Source of the DNA: Ashinkailepas kermadecensis
Taxonomy: Eukaryota; Arthropoda; Thecostraca; Neolepadidae
Length of the DNA stretch: 64,000 nucleotides
Direction of reading: 5' to 3'
Assembly: GCA_034440615.1 (NCBI GenBank)
Contig: JAOTOM010004958.1
Span: forward strand, 496,001 to 560,000
Numbering within the stretch: position 1 is the first letter of the stretch; each line of letters starts with the position of its first letter. Below, one piece after another: positions 1-13,229 of this stretch. The position numbers were made by a program, and so were the translations under genes. Below the pieces are notes generated by a model that saw only the letters and a list, made by a program, of their open reading frames with translations, had not been told where the DNA came from and did not search any database.

Positions 1-19
1 CCGTACCCCTGACAGTCAC

Positions 20-49
20 CCCCTAGCGCAAATCCTAGGTACGTCACTG
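20..49. repeat. End of a CAGTGGCGTACCTAG-type repeat
   Basis: On the complement it reads CAGTGACGTACCTAGGATTT. The same end occurs at 38233 and 47320. Only this end is in the window, so the element runs off the left edge. Confidence 0.55.
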
Positions 50-740
50 CTGACCAGACAGTTATTGCCATTGAATCTAGCGCAGCATAACGTCACGAGA
101 AGCAACGACGCCCCTTCACCCGCAGAGCGTCACCGTCGACCCCATTGGTGGACGGACCCTTGTGACGTCGCGGATACGGCCCGATGACGTCAGATGCTGT
201 CCGACCAATGGAGGCCGGTGTGTCCGGCGCGGCGGCGGCGACCTTCTAAACAGGCACGTGCCGCGTGCTCGTGCAGCGAGGCGCCACCTGTGGCCGCGTG
301 TTGAGGTAGGTGGTCGGCGGCGGAGGAGGAATGCGCTGCCGCCGGTGCACTTGTCCGCGCCGGGTAGAGCTGCCAACACGGTGGTGCAGCTGCGTGGACG
401 GTGGTATGCAGCTGGCGGCGGCCAGCTACAGCTGTTGTTATCAAAGGCGTAACTTCCCCTACTTTTGGGGCTGCATGCATGGCTGTAGCCACGGTTTCGA
501 AATTGGAGGGGACAAACCAGGGAGACGGCGAGTTTGGGCAGAATGGAGGGGTAGCCCTGCCCCCCCCCCCCCCACCCCCAATAAAAATCCTTGAATTTCA
601 GCCACTTCATGTTCAATGCCCGGTTCTCAGATTTACCATTGTTAAAAATGATATTTTGGCGACATAAAGTTCCGCAAAAATTAGCAAGTTTCACTCCTTA
701 TCACTGCCTATGAAATTCTAACTTTATGTCATATGTGCTG
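50..740. other. CpG-rich unique DNA, no gene found
   Basis: Dense CpG with overlapping frames on both strands and a C13 run at 561-573. No frame resembles a known protein and no splice structure is clear. A CpG-rich 5' region of a gene off the left edge cannot be excluded. Confidence 0.4.
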
Positions 741-1130
741 GACCGGATTTCGCAATCACCACCAAGCCACGTCGAATGACACCCACATAATGCAAATTGA
801 AGCCATAGCGACGAAACGCAAGGACTTTGTAAAATTTAAGCTAACCTTTGACCTTGAGGCTTGACCTGACATGTCCCAGGTTGAAATGTTACTCGATGGT
901 TGCCCACAGGCTATCTCTTGATGCCAAACATGGATATATTTGGGAGAAAACAAACAAACGCGGGCGACCGAATAAATGAGTTGACCTTTGACTTTTAAAA
1001 TTAATGTTATTTGTGAAATATTTGCTAGAGTACCTCACGGCACGTCGAATGACACCCATTTGATGACAATTGAAGACATAGCGATGAGGCGCGAGGACCT
1101 CAAGCAACTTAACCCTCCCCGTCTTTCCGG
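740..1130. repeat. ~275-bp repeat, first block
   Basis: Holds CCACGTCGAATGACACC at 768 and CACGTCGAATGACACC at 1041, about 272 bp apart, with CCTTTGACCTTGA and GACATGTCCCA(G)GTTGAAATG between. Further units occur at 1.86-2.40 kb. Confidence 0.75.
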
Positions 1131-1860
1131 TCATATCCTCACACCCCGTTTCGGGGGGGGTGATACAACCCCCCTCTAATCTCCAAACTAAGCGTCGCAC
1201 GAAAACGAAAGAGATGTCCTCGGAAAGCGCTCGATGAATAGGGCCAGACACAACCCTAAAATGTTTATCCGCCCGAACGTGACGTCACTAGGGGGCCTAG
1301 GTTTTCACGACTTACATCAGTTTTTTGGCTCTGGAGAGTTCATTTTGGGGGAGATTTGAAAAACAAAATAAAAATGATTTGGAATCAGAGCAGGAAGGCG
1401 AAATCAACCATGCCCCAAACATTTGATTTGATTTTTGGGTATTTGCACACCCAAAAATCAAAACTATTTTTAATTTGAAATTTCAAAATTCTGAGTTTTC
1501 AATTTTCTTAATTTTTTATTTTTCGAATGGGTAGAGCGGACCTAAAAATGTTGGTCGAAGTCATCTTGCTCTCATAAAAATATGCTTACTTTAGCCAGAA
1601 TCTTCAATTTTAGCTCATCCCTAAAGATAAGCATGCGCTGAAAGTTTCATTAAAATGTCTATCCGTTAAATCGTGACGACTGGTTGAACCTTTTTGGAGG
1701 CGACCTCACTTGACCTTGACTAACTCGTTGACCCTAGATGACCTGACCTCAAAATTTTGACACAACATGCCAAATTGATGTGAGAAATGGTGTGCCAAAT
1801 TTTGCCGTTCTTTCACTATCCGCGGAAAACCTTAGGGGGGGGCATATAACCCCTCCCGAG
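1130..1860. other. AT-rich stretch between repeat blocks
   Basis: Two runs, GGGGGGGTGATACAACCCCC and a similar GGGGGGGGCATATAACCCC, are short palindromic boxes (1155 and 1836). Otherwise no gene, only more degenerate units. Confidence 0.4.
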
Positions 1861-2400
1861 ACGGCGCGGGTTAAGCTAACATTCGATATTGTGGTCTGAT
1901 ATTGACATGTCCCAGTTTGAAATGTTACTCGAGGTTCACCACAGGCTATTGCTTGATTCCAGATATGGGTAGATTAGGACGAAAAAACGCCAGGCGACCG
2001 ACGAAATTGGCTTAACCTTTGACCTTTGAAATTAATTTTCCATTTCGTATTTCGTAACGTTATGATACGGCACAAGCCACGTCGGGTGACACCAACTTGG
2101 TGCAAATTGAACCCATAGGGACGAATCACGAGGACTTCGAAAAATTCAAACTTGCCTTTGACCTTGAGTATTGACCTCGACATGTCCCGGTTTCAATATG
2201 TTACTCAAGGGTTCACCATGGGCTATCGCTTGATAGTGGATCTGGGCAGGCTTGGGCGCCCCCCCCACAAAAAGCGAGGTGACCCAAAAAAACAGTTTGA
2301 ATTTTGATCCGACGAGATGATTTCGGATTATCAACTTTCTAAATCAGCACAACAAGCGACGTCGAATGACTTCAATTTTCTGCAACATTGTGGGTGTTAT
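1860..2400. repeat. ~275-bp repeat, second block
   Basis: GACATGTCCC recurs at 1905 and 2176, and GCCACGTCGGGTGACACC at 2077 and GCGACGTCGAATGAC at 2356. Period about 271-280 bp. Confidence 0.75.
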
Positions 2401-2670
2401 TTTGCCTCCCAACTGAAAAGTATGCATTTGCAGAGGAAATGAGTGGTCACATCATGTTCAGAACATTAATACACATTGCATGAAAAAGAAGGCTTGGAGT
2501 TGGGTAACATAGCATAAAATGTAAAGCTCAAAATGAATAATAGAGTTGTAACATAATCTAACTTTCCATTCGACAAAACAAATTATTTTTAATGGAACAT
2601 TTCTGAGCAATTTTTGTTCACAACTTTTCAACTTAATACAATTCTGGCAAACTAACCTAACCTAAGCTAG
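2400..2670. repeat. Dispersed repeat with GAGTGGTCACATCAT motif
   Basis: Contains GAAAAGTATGCATTTGCAGA and GGAAATGAGTGGTCACATCA, then CTAACCTAACCTAA near 2655. The same arrangement (motif, then A-rich, then CCTAA tract) recurs at 23.2-23.4, 51.6-51.9 and in the 53-kb palindrome. Confidence 0.6.
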
Positions 2671-2894
2671 CCTGAGCTGTTGTTGAATAAAAACTCAATA
2701 TTTTTGTTGAAACATTTTCCAAAAAAATATCGAAGCCTTCGCGTCGAAAGTGAAGCCTTCGCTCGACGCTCATGGTTAAGTCGGCTGCAAGCAATCAGTA
2801 CGTGCCGCACTGACAGTGCAGCATGGCACCTTGGATACAGCGGACTGTCACCGCCGGTTAGAAGGTATTACCGACAGGTCATCCATAGGCTTAT

Positions 2895-3700
2895 CTACGC
2901 GTGACGGCGTAATTTTACTTCGGAATATCTTGTGGTCTGGTAATGGAAACATCTGATCATGCTAGCCTCACAACAAGAAGTACAATTATGTTATCGTTCT
3001 ACCTGTAGACATCATTTGCATGGACGTACAGTCGAATCATAATCGTAATGCAAACACACGCGTTTTTGTCACGGTATACATGGCGTGTCCCGGAAAACAT
3101 GAACATTTTCACAAGCTTCCTGTGATTTCATTGTTCACGTTTTGGGCACTCCCTGCACATTGTACATTATTGCACATTACTGCATTGCGCTAAGCGGTGC
3201 ACCATCGAACAACGATGGGATAGAACAACGAAAAAAACATCAGATGATGAGAACTTCTTTTCGCAACGTACACATTTGTAGGTCTCCAAGGCAGCTCTTG
3301 TAGCTTCCTTAACGAAGGTTGAACATATTATGATCATCATAATGTCATAGCTTATTTTCGTGTGGCGGCGTAATTTTACTTCAGAATATCTGGTGGTTGC
3401 TTACAACACGTACTGGATGCCATCAAAAATGACAACGATGCAGTCTGACCGTATTCGACCATGCTAACATCACAAGAAATATAATTATGCTTAATTTCAC
3501 TCGCACAGCATCATTTATATGGACGTACAGTCGAACACCTATTGTAAACCACTCTTTGCTGTCACAGTGCCCGTAGGCTCTGCCCGAAAACATCATTTTC
3601 ACAACCTTCATGCGACTTCATTATTCATGTTCTTGGGACACTGCGCATATGGACATTCTGCATGGGACACTGTGCTTCACAATGGTACATATGTCAGGAA
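2895..3700. repeat. ~460-500-bp tandem duplication
   Basis: GGCGTAATTTTACTTC recurs at about 2905 and 3366, and TGGACGTACAGTCGAA at 3021 and 3520. Divergence between the copies is substantial. No ORF of note. Confidence 0.7.
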
Positions 3701-3719
3701 AATAAATCAGATCGAACGG

Positions 3720-6155
3720 TGTCGATTTGGTTTTGATAACCAAATCGTTACAAACGGCGTCGATTTCGAAATTCGCCGAAACCGAATTTTGAATGTGAAC
3801 CTGGGACCTGGCCGTGGGCACCTCAGGAATTGTCAAAATATTCTCGGAAATTCCGAAGGAAAAAAGGGTGTATTTTGCGCGATGGGTGGAATAGGACGTT
3901 TTTGGGCCGTTTTCTGTGATTTCTTGTCACTGCAACGGCTAGTAGTGCATCAAATCTGGTAATAAAAGCGGGGCAAACAGCTTGGATTTCCGGAAATGGC
4001 TTTTTGAGATAGTAAATATCAATTGACAGATTATTCTAAGATGGCATCTGAAACAAGTCGTCCTGGCGCATCGCTTTGCTGCAGGATATTTTTCTTAATC
4101 GGAAGGAGTTTTTTTTTAACGAGTTAATTTTGCGGTTGCATGTGCATGAAGAAATTTGTAGAGCTTTGAATATGGCGCATTTCGGAGACTTCTTAACAGG
4201 TGCAGATAGCCAGCAGCCAAAGGAACATATTTTCTTTGATTGAAAATCAATTTGGGTTCAAACATTTCTGCAAAGTAAGTTTTACGCATTTGTCGATTTT
4301 GGCATGTTTTGTTCTTCTAGGCCTGCCAGAGTTCTGAATTTTGTTTGCTTCATGTTTCCCTTCGGTGTATCCCTTTCTTTCTTTTCATTTCTGCGCTGAT
4401 TGTGAAAAACAAATATTAAAATATTCGAGATATCAAAGAAATAGTTTGAAGAATTTCAAATAGGAAATTTCACACAAAAAACACACTTCTGGTAATGTGA
4501 GGATGCTCACGTTTTCAATGGGACTTACCGATACTTCAGCAACATTTTTGTGTTATTCACTTAGCATGAACACGTCAAGAATCAACACAGTGACTATCAC
4601 GATTGCTTGTAGCGTTTATGTACGTGGGAAAAAAATAACCACGTCCCCCTTCCCCTAGGCGTTTTCGAAAACTGCTTCGTACACTGCTCCGGCTGTGCCA
4701 AGCCTGTGATCGTTTCCTCCCCGATGTCAATCCCTCTGTTGTCCGTCGGCATCAACGCTGGCGCCTTTATCTCCCTCGGAACCCCCACCAGGTTGGAGAG
4801 TATTGAGCTATGTACGGATGGGTAGTACGGATATATGTACGAAGGCGGATGATGTGGGAGGGAAGACATACGCAAGACAAACACCTCGGCTTTTATTTGT
4901 CTTCAACACATAGTCATCACCAATCAACAGCGACGCAATGTTTTTTCTTCAGCACAAAATGATAACCCTGCCTAAAACTTGGTCGCTGACACAAAGTGAT
5001 CCTCATGTTTGTTATAGGTACCTACCTACAGCGCCAGATGTAATATGTAGGTAATATAACGTGATTTAATAGGGTCGGGTAGCATTATTTCCATGGTTGA
5101 TGTTATTCAATACACGTCAGCTGTTCCGAAGTACAATTGCGTCGCTACGCGTAAATAAACCCATGGGTGACCAACCGGTAACTAGTGACCTTGACATTCG
5201 TGATGGTTTTTTAGGGAAACTATAGGATCTACATTACAAAGGTAGAAATTGTGTTTTTTCTTACAAAAACGTTTTCAACGATATGTCTGTATGTCACTGT
5301 TCTACCTCATGTATCTTTCCAATGGAAGAAAGCTTACACGATATCCGTCCTAGCCGGAAAACGCAAGATCGCAAAGAGTCATGAAGAGCGGACGGCCATA
5401 TCGGATATTTATAAGAACGTATTTGTATTTTTGTTTGGTCAGCAAAATCATGCCCACTTTTATTTCCGTCGTCAAATTTGTTAATTTCCATGGGCTAGGG
5501 GTCACGGGAGGTCACGAGGTCAAGATGCCACGAAGGAAAATGTAGGATATTGTAGGATCTAGTGATATTTTATTTCGGGAATGTTTCGGTTGATGCTTTT
5601 TCTTCTGAAATATATATAATTTGCCACCCTTACCGCTTCTTCTTAAGATATCCATCGTCAAACCAACCCATGCTATCTGACCTAAAAATACTTCCGGAGG
5701 CTATAGCTCAAAAACCGTTGGCCGAATCGGGCTGAAATTTGCACAGCCGTATTCAGAGCCAAAGACTGCCCTGGGAGTAAATTTTGGTCTCGATAAAAAA
5801 TTATGGGGTGAAGTGCATTGGTCGATCTGTCGTGGAACGCACTAGGCACTTCTTCGTCCCGTAAATGTGAAAGTGCATGCAACGAGCATTCCCGTTTAAA
5901 ATATGGCAAAGGCCAATGACAAGAACAGGTCAAACATATTGCATATTCTGCACAATGCCATCTCACACAAAATGTTGCTGTCCGTCGTGAAATCACATGC
6001 GAATTCAGTTTCAGCGTCACCTGAGTCGTGCAACATGACATTAAGTGGCCGACCAATGACCTGGGATGATCGGACTTCGTGTGATCTTCACTGATATGAC
6101 CTTTCTATGGAAGTACTTTACGAACAGCATAAACATAGGTGAAGGATGAAGTGAT
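3720..6155. other. Intergenic, no supported gene
   Basis: AT-rich. Near 4.62-4.88 kb the open frames on both strands are more even in composition (95 codons, minus strand), but there is no recognisable domain. No RNA gene seen. Confidence 0.35.
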
Positions 6156-6159
6156 TACC

Positions 6160-6580
<421 letters not shown>

Positions 6581-6589
6581 TCTATAGGT

Positions 6590-7430
6590 ATGTATGTATG
6601 TATGCATGTATACATTCATATTTTCCAGGCCATCCTCCAAGGTCATGTCATTGGGTTGACCTAATATGACCTGTAAGGATGAAGCATGTCCAGAAAATGA
6701 AGAAATAGCCTGTACAACGAGCTCTAGGCTACATTAGCCTGCCAACGGCGTCATCCCGGTGTCCAGTTTGCACAGTTAGTTGGGAAGCTGACTCCCAAGC
6801 CGGATTCTGATCCGACTATCCTGTTCTGACCCCTTTTACTACGATCAATATAAATACATTCATTGATGTTATTTCGTGAGGAAACATGCGGAAAGAAACA
6901 AGCTCTGTCTTTTCAACCAGTTCTATGGATTTAAGTCAGGTTCGTATACTCACTCAATATGATCTCTGGTTACCTCGCTATTGACCCAAATGTAAACTCA
7001 AGGCATATGCCGGGTTCTCCATGACCAACACATTATAACAGTGGTTCACATTTTGTACTAGCTTATGTAGTTCGAAAGTTAGTGAAGTTAGTCTTTCAAG
7101 AACCCCGGTTCTATGTAAATGGACCTGCGGCCGGCACGGCGGGGGGTAAGGCGCAGTCACAATTTCTATGTTACCAGGACATACGGTTCTGACTCCGAAC
7201 ACACAATTAAACGCTCTCAGAAGCCACCGAGGGCGACCAGACAGCAGAAAGAAAACAGCTACAAGGTATCCGTTCAGGACACAGCACGGAAACCAAAACG
7301 AAAGCCCCAAGTCGGTTGAGCTCCCCGAGCAGGCCAGCCACATCGAGACTGGTGATAGTATTTTATGTTTTGATTAACAGCGGCCACTGTTTCTCTAGCT
7401 CTTCCAAGAATAGAATACGAACGTCCGCGA
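6590..7430. other. Intergenic, no supported gene
   Basis: Mixed composition, no recognisable domain and no repeat array. It leads into the 40-bp minisatellite. Confidence 0.35.
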
Positions 7431-7449
7431 GATCTCCTGTAGGGAGACC

Positions 7450-7654
7450 AACGTCCGACACAAAAATGAGAGTACAACGTCCGACACAATGGTCGGAGAG
7501 TACCAACGTCCGACACAAAAACTCCCACCTGGTCGGAGAGTACCAACGTCCGACACAAAAATTCCCACCTGGTCGGAGAGTACCAACGTCCGACACAAAG
7601 ATGCCCACCTGGTCGGAGAGTACCAACGTCCGCCACAAAGATGCCCACCTGGTC
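7450..7654 (+). repeat. 40-bp minisatellite, 4 full copies plus partials
   Basis: The unit starts GGTCGGAGAGTACCAACGTC and continues CGACACAAAAATTCCCACCT. Full copies at 7491, 7531, 7571 and 7611; two shortened units lie before 7491. Because 40 is not a multiple of 3, the long open frames across it are repeat artefacts. Confidence 0.95.
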
Positions 7655-7699
7655 GGGCTGAAGAAAACACAAAGTACAGGTGGCGTCACCCAAATACCG

Positions 7700-9165
7700 A
7701 TAAGATGCGAGAAGCGCCGTCTATCTCGCGCTGAATGTCATCCTATCTCGCTCATAGACGTCCTATCGAAGGCCTGTCCCGAAAGCATTAGTAAATATGG
7801 CAGCGGTTTAATCTATCGGCACGTCATAATATTTGTTTCATTAAAACACAACTGGCATTCTGACAAGACAATGACGGAAAAGCCGAGCCGAGGCAACATA
7901 AAAAAATCCAACACCAAGGAAGCGATGGTTAAAAGGCATGAACTAAATTAACAAAAACAAAGGGTATGTTCACACCCCCTATGAAGATCAGTTTTCAGGT
8001 GATCAAGTTTCGAGGTCATTATAAATACCTGGCTCAACTTGAAGATAGATAGATACTCATACAGCAATTCAATTATGCAATGGCACTCAGGTTTTTGATC
8101 AAATTATACCCTAAAACGTGGGTCATGGCGTGATTTAGTCCTTGACTTCTGCTATGCACACTCAAGGTACCGAACTCAACATAGAACCATTGCAGAATCG
8201 ATACATACTTGTCGCATACATTATGTTTACTTATGTATTTACGTTCATAAAGATCAGTAACTTGTTTCACTATAGCAACTCCCTTACAAGAAGTCGTGCT
8301 TTTCCATTTTTCACATGCAAATGGCATTGGCAATGCCGGCTAATTTTGCGTGCGTTTTGTCGTATTAACGCAAAGCAAAGTAAAGTAAAGTGAGTACGCC
8401 ACATCCTACAATTATAATAATGTAGTATCCGGCTCATACGATGTTGCAGAAACGGCCTGCAGGCCCTCTCGTCTACCAGCGTCGACCGGTTCCGTGTCCC
8501 CATAACACACATACGGCCGATCAATCTGAGTTCGATTGATGAACACCGCCTCTATCTGTCGCCCCAGAGGGCGTGCGCCCAGACCGTCCATTTGCCGGTC
8601 GACGTTATCACAGCCAGCATTCCAACAGTTGGCCGAACCGTTCCCCACGTTCCCAGCCATCTAGCGGCGATGGCTGTAAACTTCAGTACTGCGCGGCGCC
8701 GCACACATCGGAAACTGCCGCATGCCCGTGACCGAGGAAAGAATCGATTCCGCCTCCGCACTACTCCCACGAGACGAAACAAAAAAACAACGCCGCTCTC
8801 CGGTAATACAAGGCCATCCGGTGCTAAGAGGCGGACCACGTCCACGCGGGTGGCGGCGGTCCTCTGACGGGAGGCGGCGGGAACGATCCGGATCCCACGA
8901 GACCTGCGACAAACGCGAGACAACGGCGGGGGCGAGACACGCTGGCGGACAAGTGCCACAGAATCCGCCAGATGGCAGCCCGCTGCTGTTCACTCACCGT
9001 GAGCTGGCTCGGCGGAGCGTGCCCGCCAGCAGATATCGTGGGCGGCGCCGGGTGACTTCATACCTGGACGGGCCAATCAGAAACAGCGTATACGGAGAAG
9101 GCCGCTCCATGCCTGGGGAAGAGACGAAAACATAGGCATAGGAGCACGGGAGCCAGGTAGCCATG
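7700..9165. other. Intergenic, GC-rich from 8.44 kb
   Basis: 8.44-9.13 kb is strongly CpG-rich with frames open on both strands, none recognisable. No splice pattern or domain supports a gene. It may be a GC-rich transposon body or a promoter-type island. Confidence 0.3.
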
Positions 9166-9385
9166 GCACACCCACTTTTCTCGGGGGGGGGGACAATGGT
9201 AGCTGCCCCCACCCACTTTTGAGACGTTTAAATTTCCTTTAAAAAAGCAGCATGCGCACATTTAAATATGTAAACAAAAAACTCCTTACAATCCATAACG
9301 AAGTAAAAGCTGCACATATCACATCGTGGCACTTCATTTTTAAAAGTCATTTACACTTGGAAATGAACTTACAATAACGCAGAGG
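9166..9385. repeat. Duplicated element, intact copy
   Basis: Shares with 10.43-10.79 kb: a G run, GACAATGGTAGCTG.CCC, CACTTTTGAGA, TTTAAATTTCCT, AAGCAGCATGC and AAAGCTGCACATATCACATC. Confidence 0.75.
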
Positions 9386-9555
9386 TGCAAAAAGTACCCT
9401 CTTACCCTCCATGGAGGGTATCAGATGGACCTGATAACGCAACTCCTTGGTAGCACAATCTTGTTGTGAACATTAGCAGCCTTACTGTGATAAAATGGAT
9501 GTTTCATGCAAATGAAGATACCTATCAAATTGCATGCATACATTGAAAATTGTAT

Positions 9556-9877
9556 CAGGGATGGATCCATACATTTTCAGTGGGTAATACTTGTCTGGAG
9601 TAGCACCATTTCACTGGAGGGCCACAACTGGGAAAGTCCCTGGAACGACGCATTCGTCAGAAAATCGTTGAACGGGGGAGGGGGTGCACTCAAGCATGCT
9701 AAAGTGGCGCCTTTCCGTCTTCGGGGTCGCCTTTTCCTCCGAGAAGTGAGCCTCTGGCTGATAAATCCCTGGAGCGGAAAGTGGGCAGGTGCACTCAAGC
9801 CTTCCCGGAGGGGAGCCACCTTTCCATGCGGAGGGGATACATGCCTCCACTGCTCCCTACCCCTGTATCCGCCCCTG
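9556..9877. mobile_element. GGATCC-type MITE relic
   Basis: The left end CAGGGATGGATCCATAC and right end (complement) CAGGGGCGGATACAGGGG are inverted. The interior has two units starting GGTGCACTCAAGC. No target duplication is seen. Same family as the 17.2-kb hAT-like MITE. Confidence 0.6.
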
Positions 9878-10431
9878 ATTACAGATATTTGGGGATATCA
9901 CTTCGTGTTGTGGTAGCAACGGTCCGGGGAAACCACATATCTACCGTAGGTCATTCTAAAATATGGTGGGTCGAATACCAGGGACACGTAGGCTGATTGG
10001 TGCCATGGTTGAGATAGGATACCCCATTGAAGAAGGTGATGGTCCGTTCACCCTCTCGAGTCGTTTGGCCCAGGACAAAGTATATCAGGTATCTAGTGAT
10101 AAAACAGGTAAAAACATGTCGGTGAAGGTGATTTGGTAAAATCAATCTTTGGTTTAATTTTCCAGCTGTGTCGGAAATGTGAACGAAATTTCGGTACATT
10201 TGTATTAATTGTTTTTTTTTAAATAACTCTATACACATCTCTGCACTAACGGAGCCGGTGGCCAAGTGGTGTACATAACTTTATAAATTAATGTTTGATG
10301 ATGGAGATGTGAAACGAGGAATTCTCACCTAAATATGCAAACGTAAATACATTTGAATGGTGTGAGGTATAAATACAAAACAAAAAGAAGTAACTTGGTT
10401 AGCTACTTCCTCGCTACTTTCCCTTCTAAGT

Positions 10432-10785
10432 GTGGGCGGGGGGGGGGGGGCAGCAATGGTAGCTGACCCTCCCACTTTTGAGAAATTTAAATTTCCTAAA
10501 AAGCAGCATGCACACATTTAAATATGGGAAAGAAAAACCTCCCTGCAATACATAACTAAGCAAAAGCTGCACATATCACATCGTAACACTTCCACTCGCA
10601 CCACTCGGGACATTTCCCAATCCCACGGCCCACCGGCGAAACAGTATGGGCTGCGCCATTAACCGTGATCGTGCACAAAGTGCGTCGAGAACCACCCTAT
10701 AAACAAAGCAACATCGTTGCGCTTCATTTTTTCAGTCATGCACGCTTAGACATGACCTTACAACAACGCACCTAATTCAGGAGTT
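10432..10785. repeat. Duplicated element, copy split by a 128-bp insertion
   Basis: Same sequence as 9.17-9.38 kb up to ACATCGTAACACTTC (10578-10592), then a 128-bp insert (10593-10720), then ACATCGTTGCGCTTC (10721-10735) and the rest of the element. The two 15-mers are diverged copies of the target. Confidence 0.7.
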
Positions 10786-10789
10786 GATG

Positions 10790-11790
10790 TAATGCAACAT
10801 ATGTATGGATATTCACACCTTATATTATGTTATGAAAGTCTTTTAGGCAGATCATGTGCCAGCCAGTAACCAAATACATTCATACTAGAGTTTCACTGTG
10901 GTTCTTTGACTGTTAACATATTTAACATTGATTTCATTAATATTGCCTACAGTATAAAATTATTACGGCTGAAGGCAGTAACGTAACACAATCAAGGTAA
11001 GACATGCACTTCACAAGTGCAAGTTCCTGGCCTTGATATTACATAGCCATGCATTATATATGGCCTTGGTCCTAGCTGTCATACATTTCAACATTTACAT
11101 GTATTTTGATTCTTAAAGCATAAAAATTACTGCCACGATACATCCATTTTTTGGCTGTAGTATGGAATAGAACGTAAACATTTCCATTTTCAATGAATTT
11201 TCACAGTTGGGCACAGCATACAGACATCTAACCTTTTAAGTGAGATGTATGGATATTATCGTTATTGGCATCCAACATAGCACCATATTTATATCCATCA
11301 TTTATTATGGTAGCATAGATACAATAGTGAAGTCCACACCCTATTAAATCAACTTCAAGTGCGAGAACACCTCTCGGAATTTCAGAATCCCCCGAGAGGA
11401 TTAGGCGCTCGTGATGTGACCTGATAAGGTCACATGAGGAGTGATATGAAGAGTGATGATGTGACGAGTGACGAGTGATGCTTGTTATGTGATCTGACAA
11501 GGCACATGACGAGCATGGCAACTGAAACGAGTAGATATTTAGCTGGGAAACTGCGTAGTGGCATTTGCAGCACGTTAAACATTTAATTCAAGTTATGTCG
11601 TCCAATAGAAATGGTTCGGTCAGATGGTGAGCTCATGGTATATGCAACAATATCTGCTTAACAAAGACCCTGATCCCAGAATCTATTCAATGAAGACATT
11701 TTGATTAAAAGTACTAGAAAACCGAATTACCACGAAGACTACTATCAAGGCTACTATCATCGTCCATTGATGTGTACGTGCCGGCGTACC
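10790..11790. other. AT-rich intergenic DNA
   Basis: No gene recognised. A short GTGATATGAAGAGTGATG / GTGACGAGTGACGAGTGATG zone near 11.44-11.48 kb is mildly repetitive. Confidence 0.35.
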
Positions 11791-11829
11791 GAAGGGGATG
11801 GGGCATTGGAGCAGTCCCCCCACCCCTGA

Positions 11830-13080
11830 GAGGTTGTGGACCCCCAATAGCCGCGCCGGGGTTTGGGGAAATAGTGCCAAGCACCCTAAAAATCCTGCCC
11901 ATCAAAATAACATTGGGAGCCCAAAAAAAGTCGCGCAGGGCCCCTAAAAATGACACTGGGCCCACAAAATCCCACCGAGGCGCATGAAAATCACATTGGG
12001 GGTTTTAAAAATCGTTTCGGGACCACAAAAATGACGCCGAGAGCTAAAAAATGTGGGACCAGGCCCCTGAAAATACCACTGTAGCACCCAAAAAGTCGGG
12101 CCGAGACCTCTAAAAGTCGCGTCCCACGAAAATCACGCTAAGGCCTTAAAAGGTCTGGCCGGGCCCTGGAAATCACGCTGGGAGCAGTCTCGCCGGGGCC
12201 CGAAAAAAATGACACTGGCCCTAAAAAGACTGGCCGGGCCCTCAAAATCACGCTGGGTCTCAAAAGGTTGGGCCTGGGCCCTTGGTATTCGCGCTGGGGC
12301 CCCCAAAAAGTCGGATCGAGGCCCATGAAAATCACGCTGTGAGCACAAGAAAGTCGTGCCGTGGTCTTTGCAAATCAAGATGGGGGCCGCAAAAAGACGG
12401 GTCGGTCTCCTGAAAATCACGCTGGGCGCCTCCAAAGTTCGCGCCTGGGCCATGAAAATCACGCTGGGACCGAAAAAAGTCGTGCCGGGTTCTTGAAAAT
12501 TACAAAGGGGACCCAAAACGTTTGCCGGGGCCCCTGGAAATCACGCTGAGCCTGAAGGTACCAAAAAGCAACGCCCGGGCCCATGCTAATCACGCTAGGG
12601 GCTCGACAGGTCGCACCGAGGCCCCAAAAGCCTCGTCGGAAACATCCAATAAATGAAGCCGAGGCAACGAAAAAACAGTCCGGACATTGAAAATCACTCT
12701 GGGGTCCCAGCAATCGCTCCAAAATAAACCAAAGCGTGTTGGGTCTCCAAAGACGTGTCGAGGCCACTAAAACTCGCGTAAGGCATCCCAACAAATGACG
12801 ACAGGGTCTAGAAATCGCACTTTGACTCAAAAACATCGCACCGCTGCCCTTAGAAATCACACTAGGGACCCAAAAAGTCGCGCCGGAGCCACACTATTCG
12901 CAGCTGGCTTCCCCAAAATCAATTCCTGCCCGGAATGTCTCTTTGCGACCACAAAATTGCGTCAAAGACCCAAAAAACGCGTCGGGCCCCGGCAAAAAAG
13001 CGCGTTGGAGCACCGAGAAAAAGGGCTGGGAACCCGAAGAATCATACTGGGGCCTTAGAATATCGCACAGGAGACTTATA
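11830..13080. repeat. ~41-bp degenerate GC-rich minisatellite, ~30 units
   Basis: Units contain GGGCCCCTGAAAATCACGCT and GGGGNCCCAAAAAGTCGCGCC. Spacings of AAATCACGCT are 40, 75, 83, 84, 43, 82 and 48 bp, so the base period is about 41. Flanked on the left (11.79-11.83 kb) by a GC-rich stretch like those in the GGATCC-type elements. Long frames here are artefacts. Confidence 0.9.
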
Positions 13081-13229
13081 AAAATAGAAGTCGACCCGAA
13101 AAAAATGCCGAAAAAATGTATGCTCGTTTTCACGATGTTCTGCCCATACGAATCAAATATAAATCAACTTGACGTGCATATTGATATTCGTTTTGTGCTT
13201 ATTTATAATCGCGGCATATTCACAATGGG

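Noticed and set aside
116..694. 192-codon minus-strand frame in the CpG-rich left edge
   Set aside because: Plus-strand frames overlap it; no domain, splice site or conserved pattern.
7450..7654. CRISPR-like array
   Set aside because: The 40-bp units are head to tail with no spacers, and the context is eukaryotic.
7316..7951. A 211-codon frame across 7.3-7.95 kb
   Set aside because: It crosses a 40-bp minisatellite whose period is not a multiple of 3, and other frames over the array are also open; no domain.
8552..9135. Arg/Pro-rich frames on both strands
   Set aside because: GC-driven open frames with no recognisable domain.
12133..12860. Gly/Pro/Arg-rich frames of 127-133 codons
   Set aside because: Produced by the 41-bp GC-rich minisatellite; no amino-acid conservation between units.
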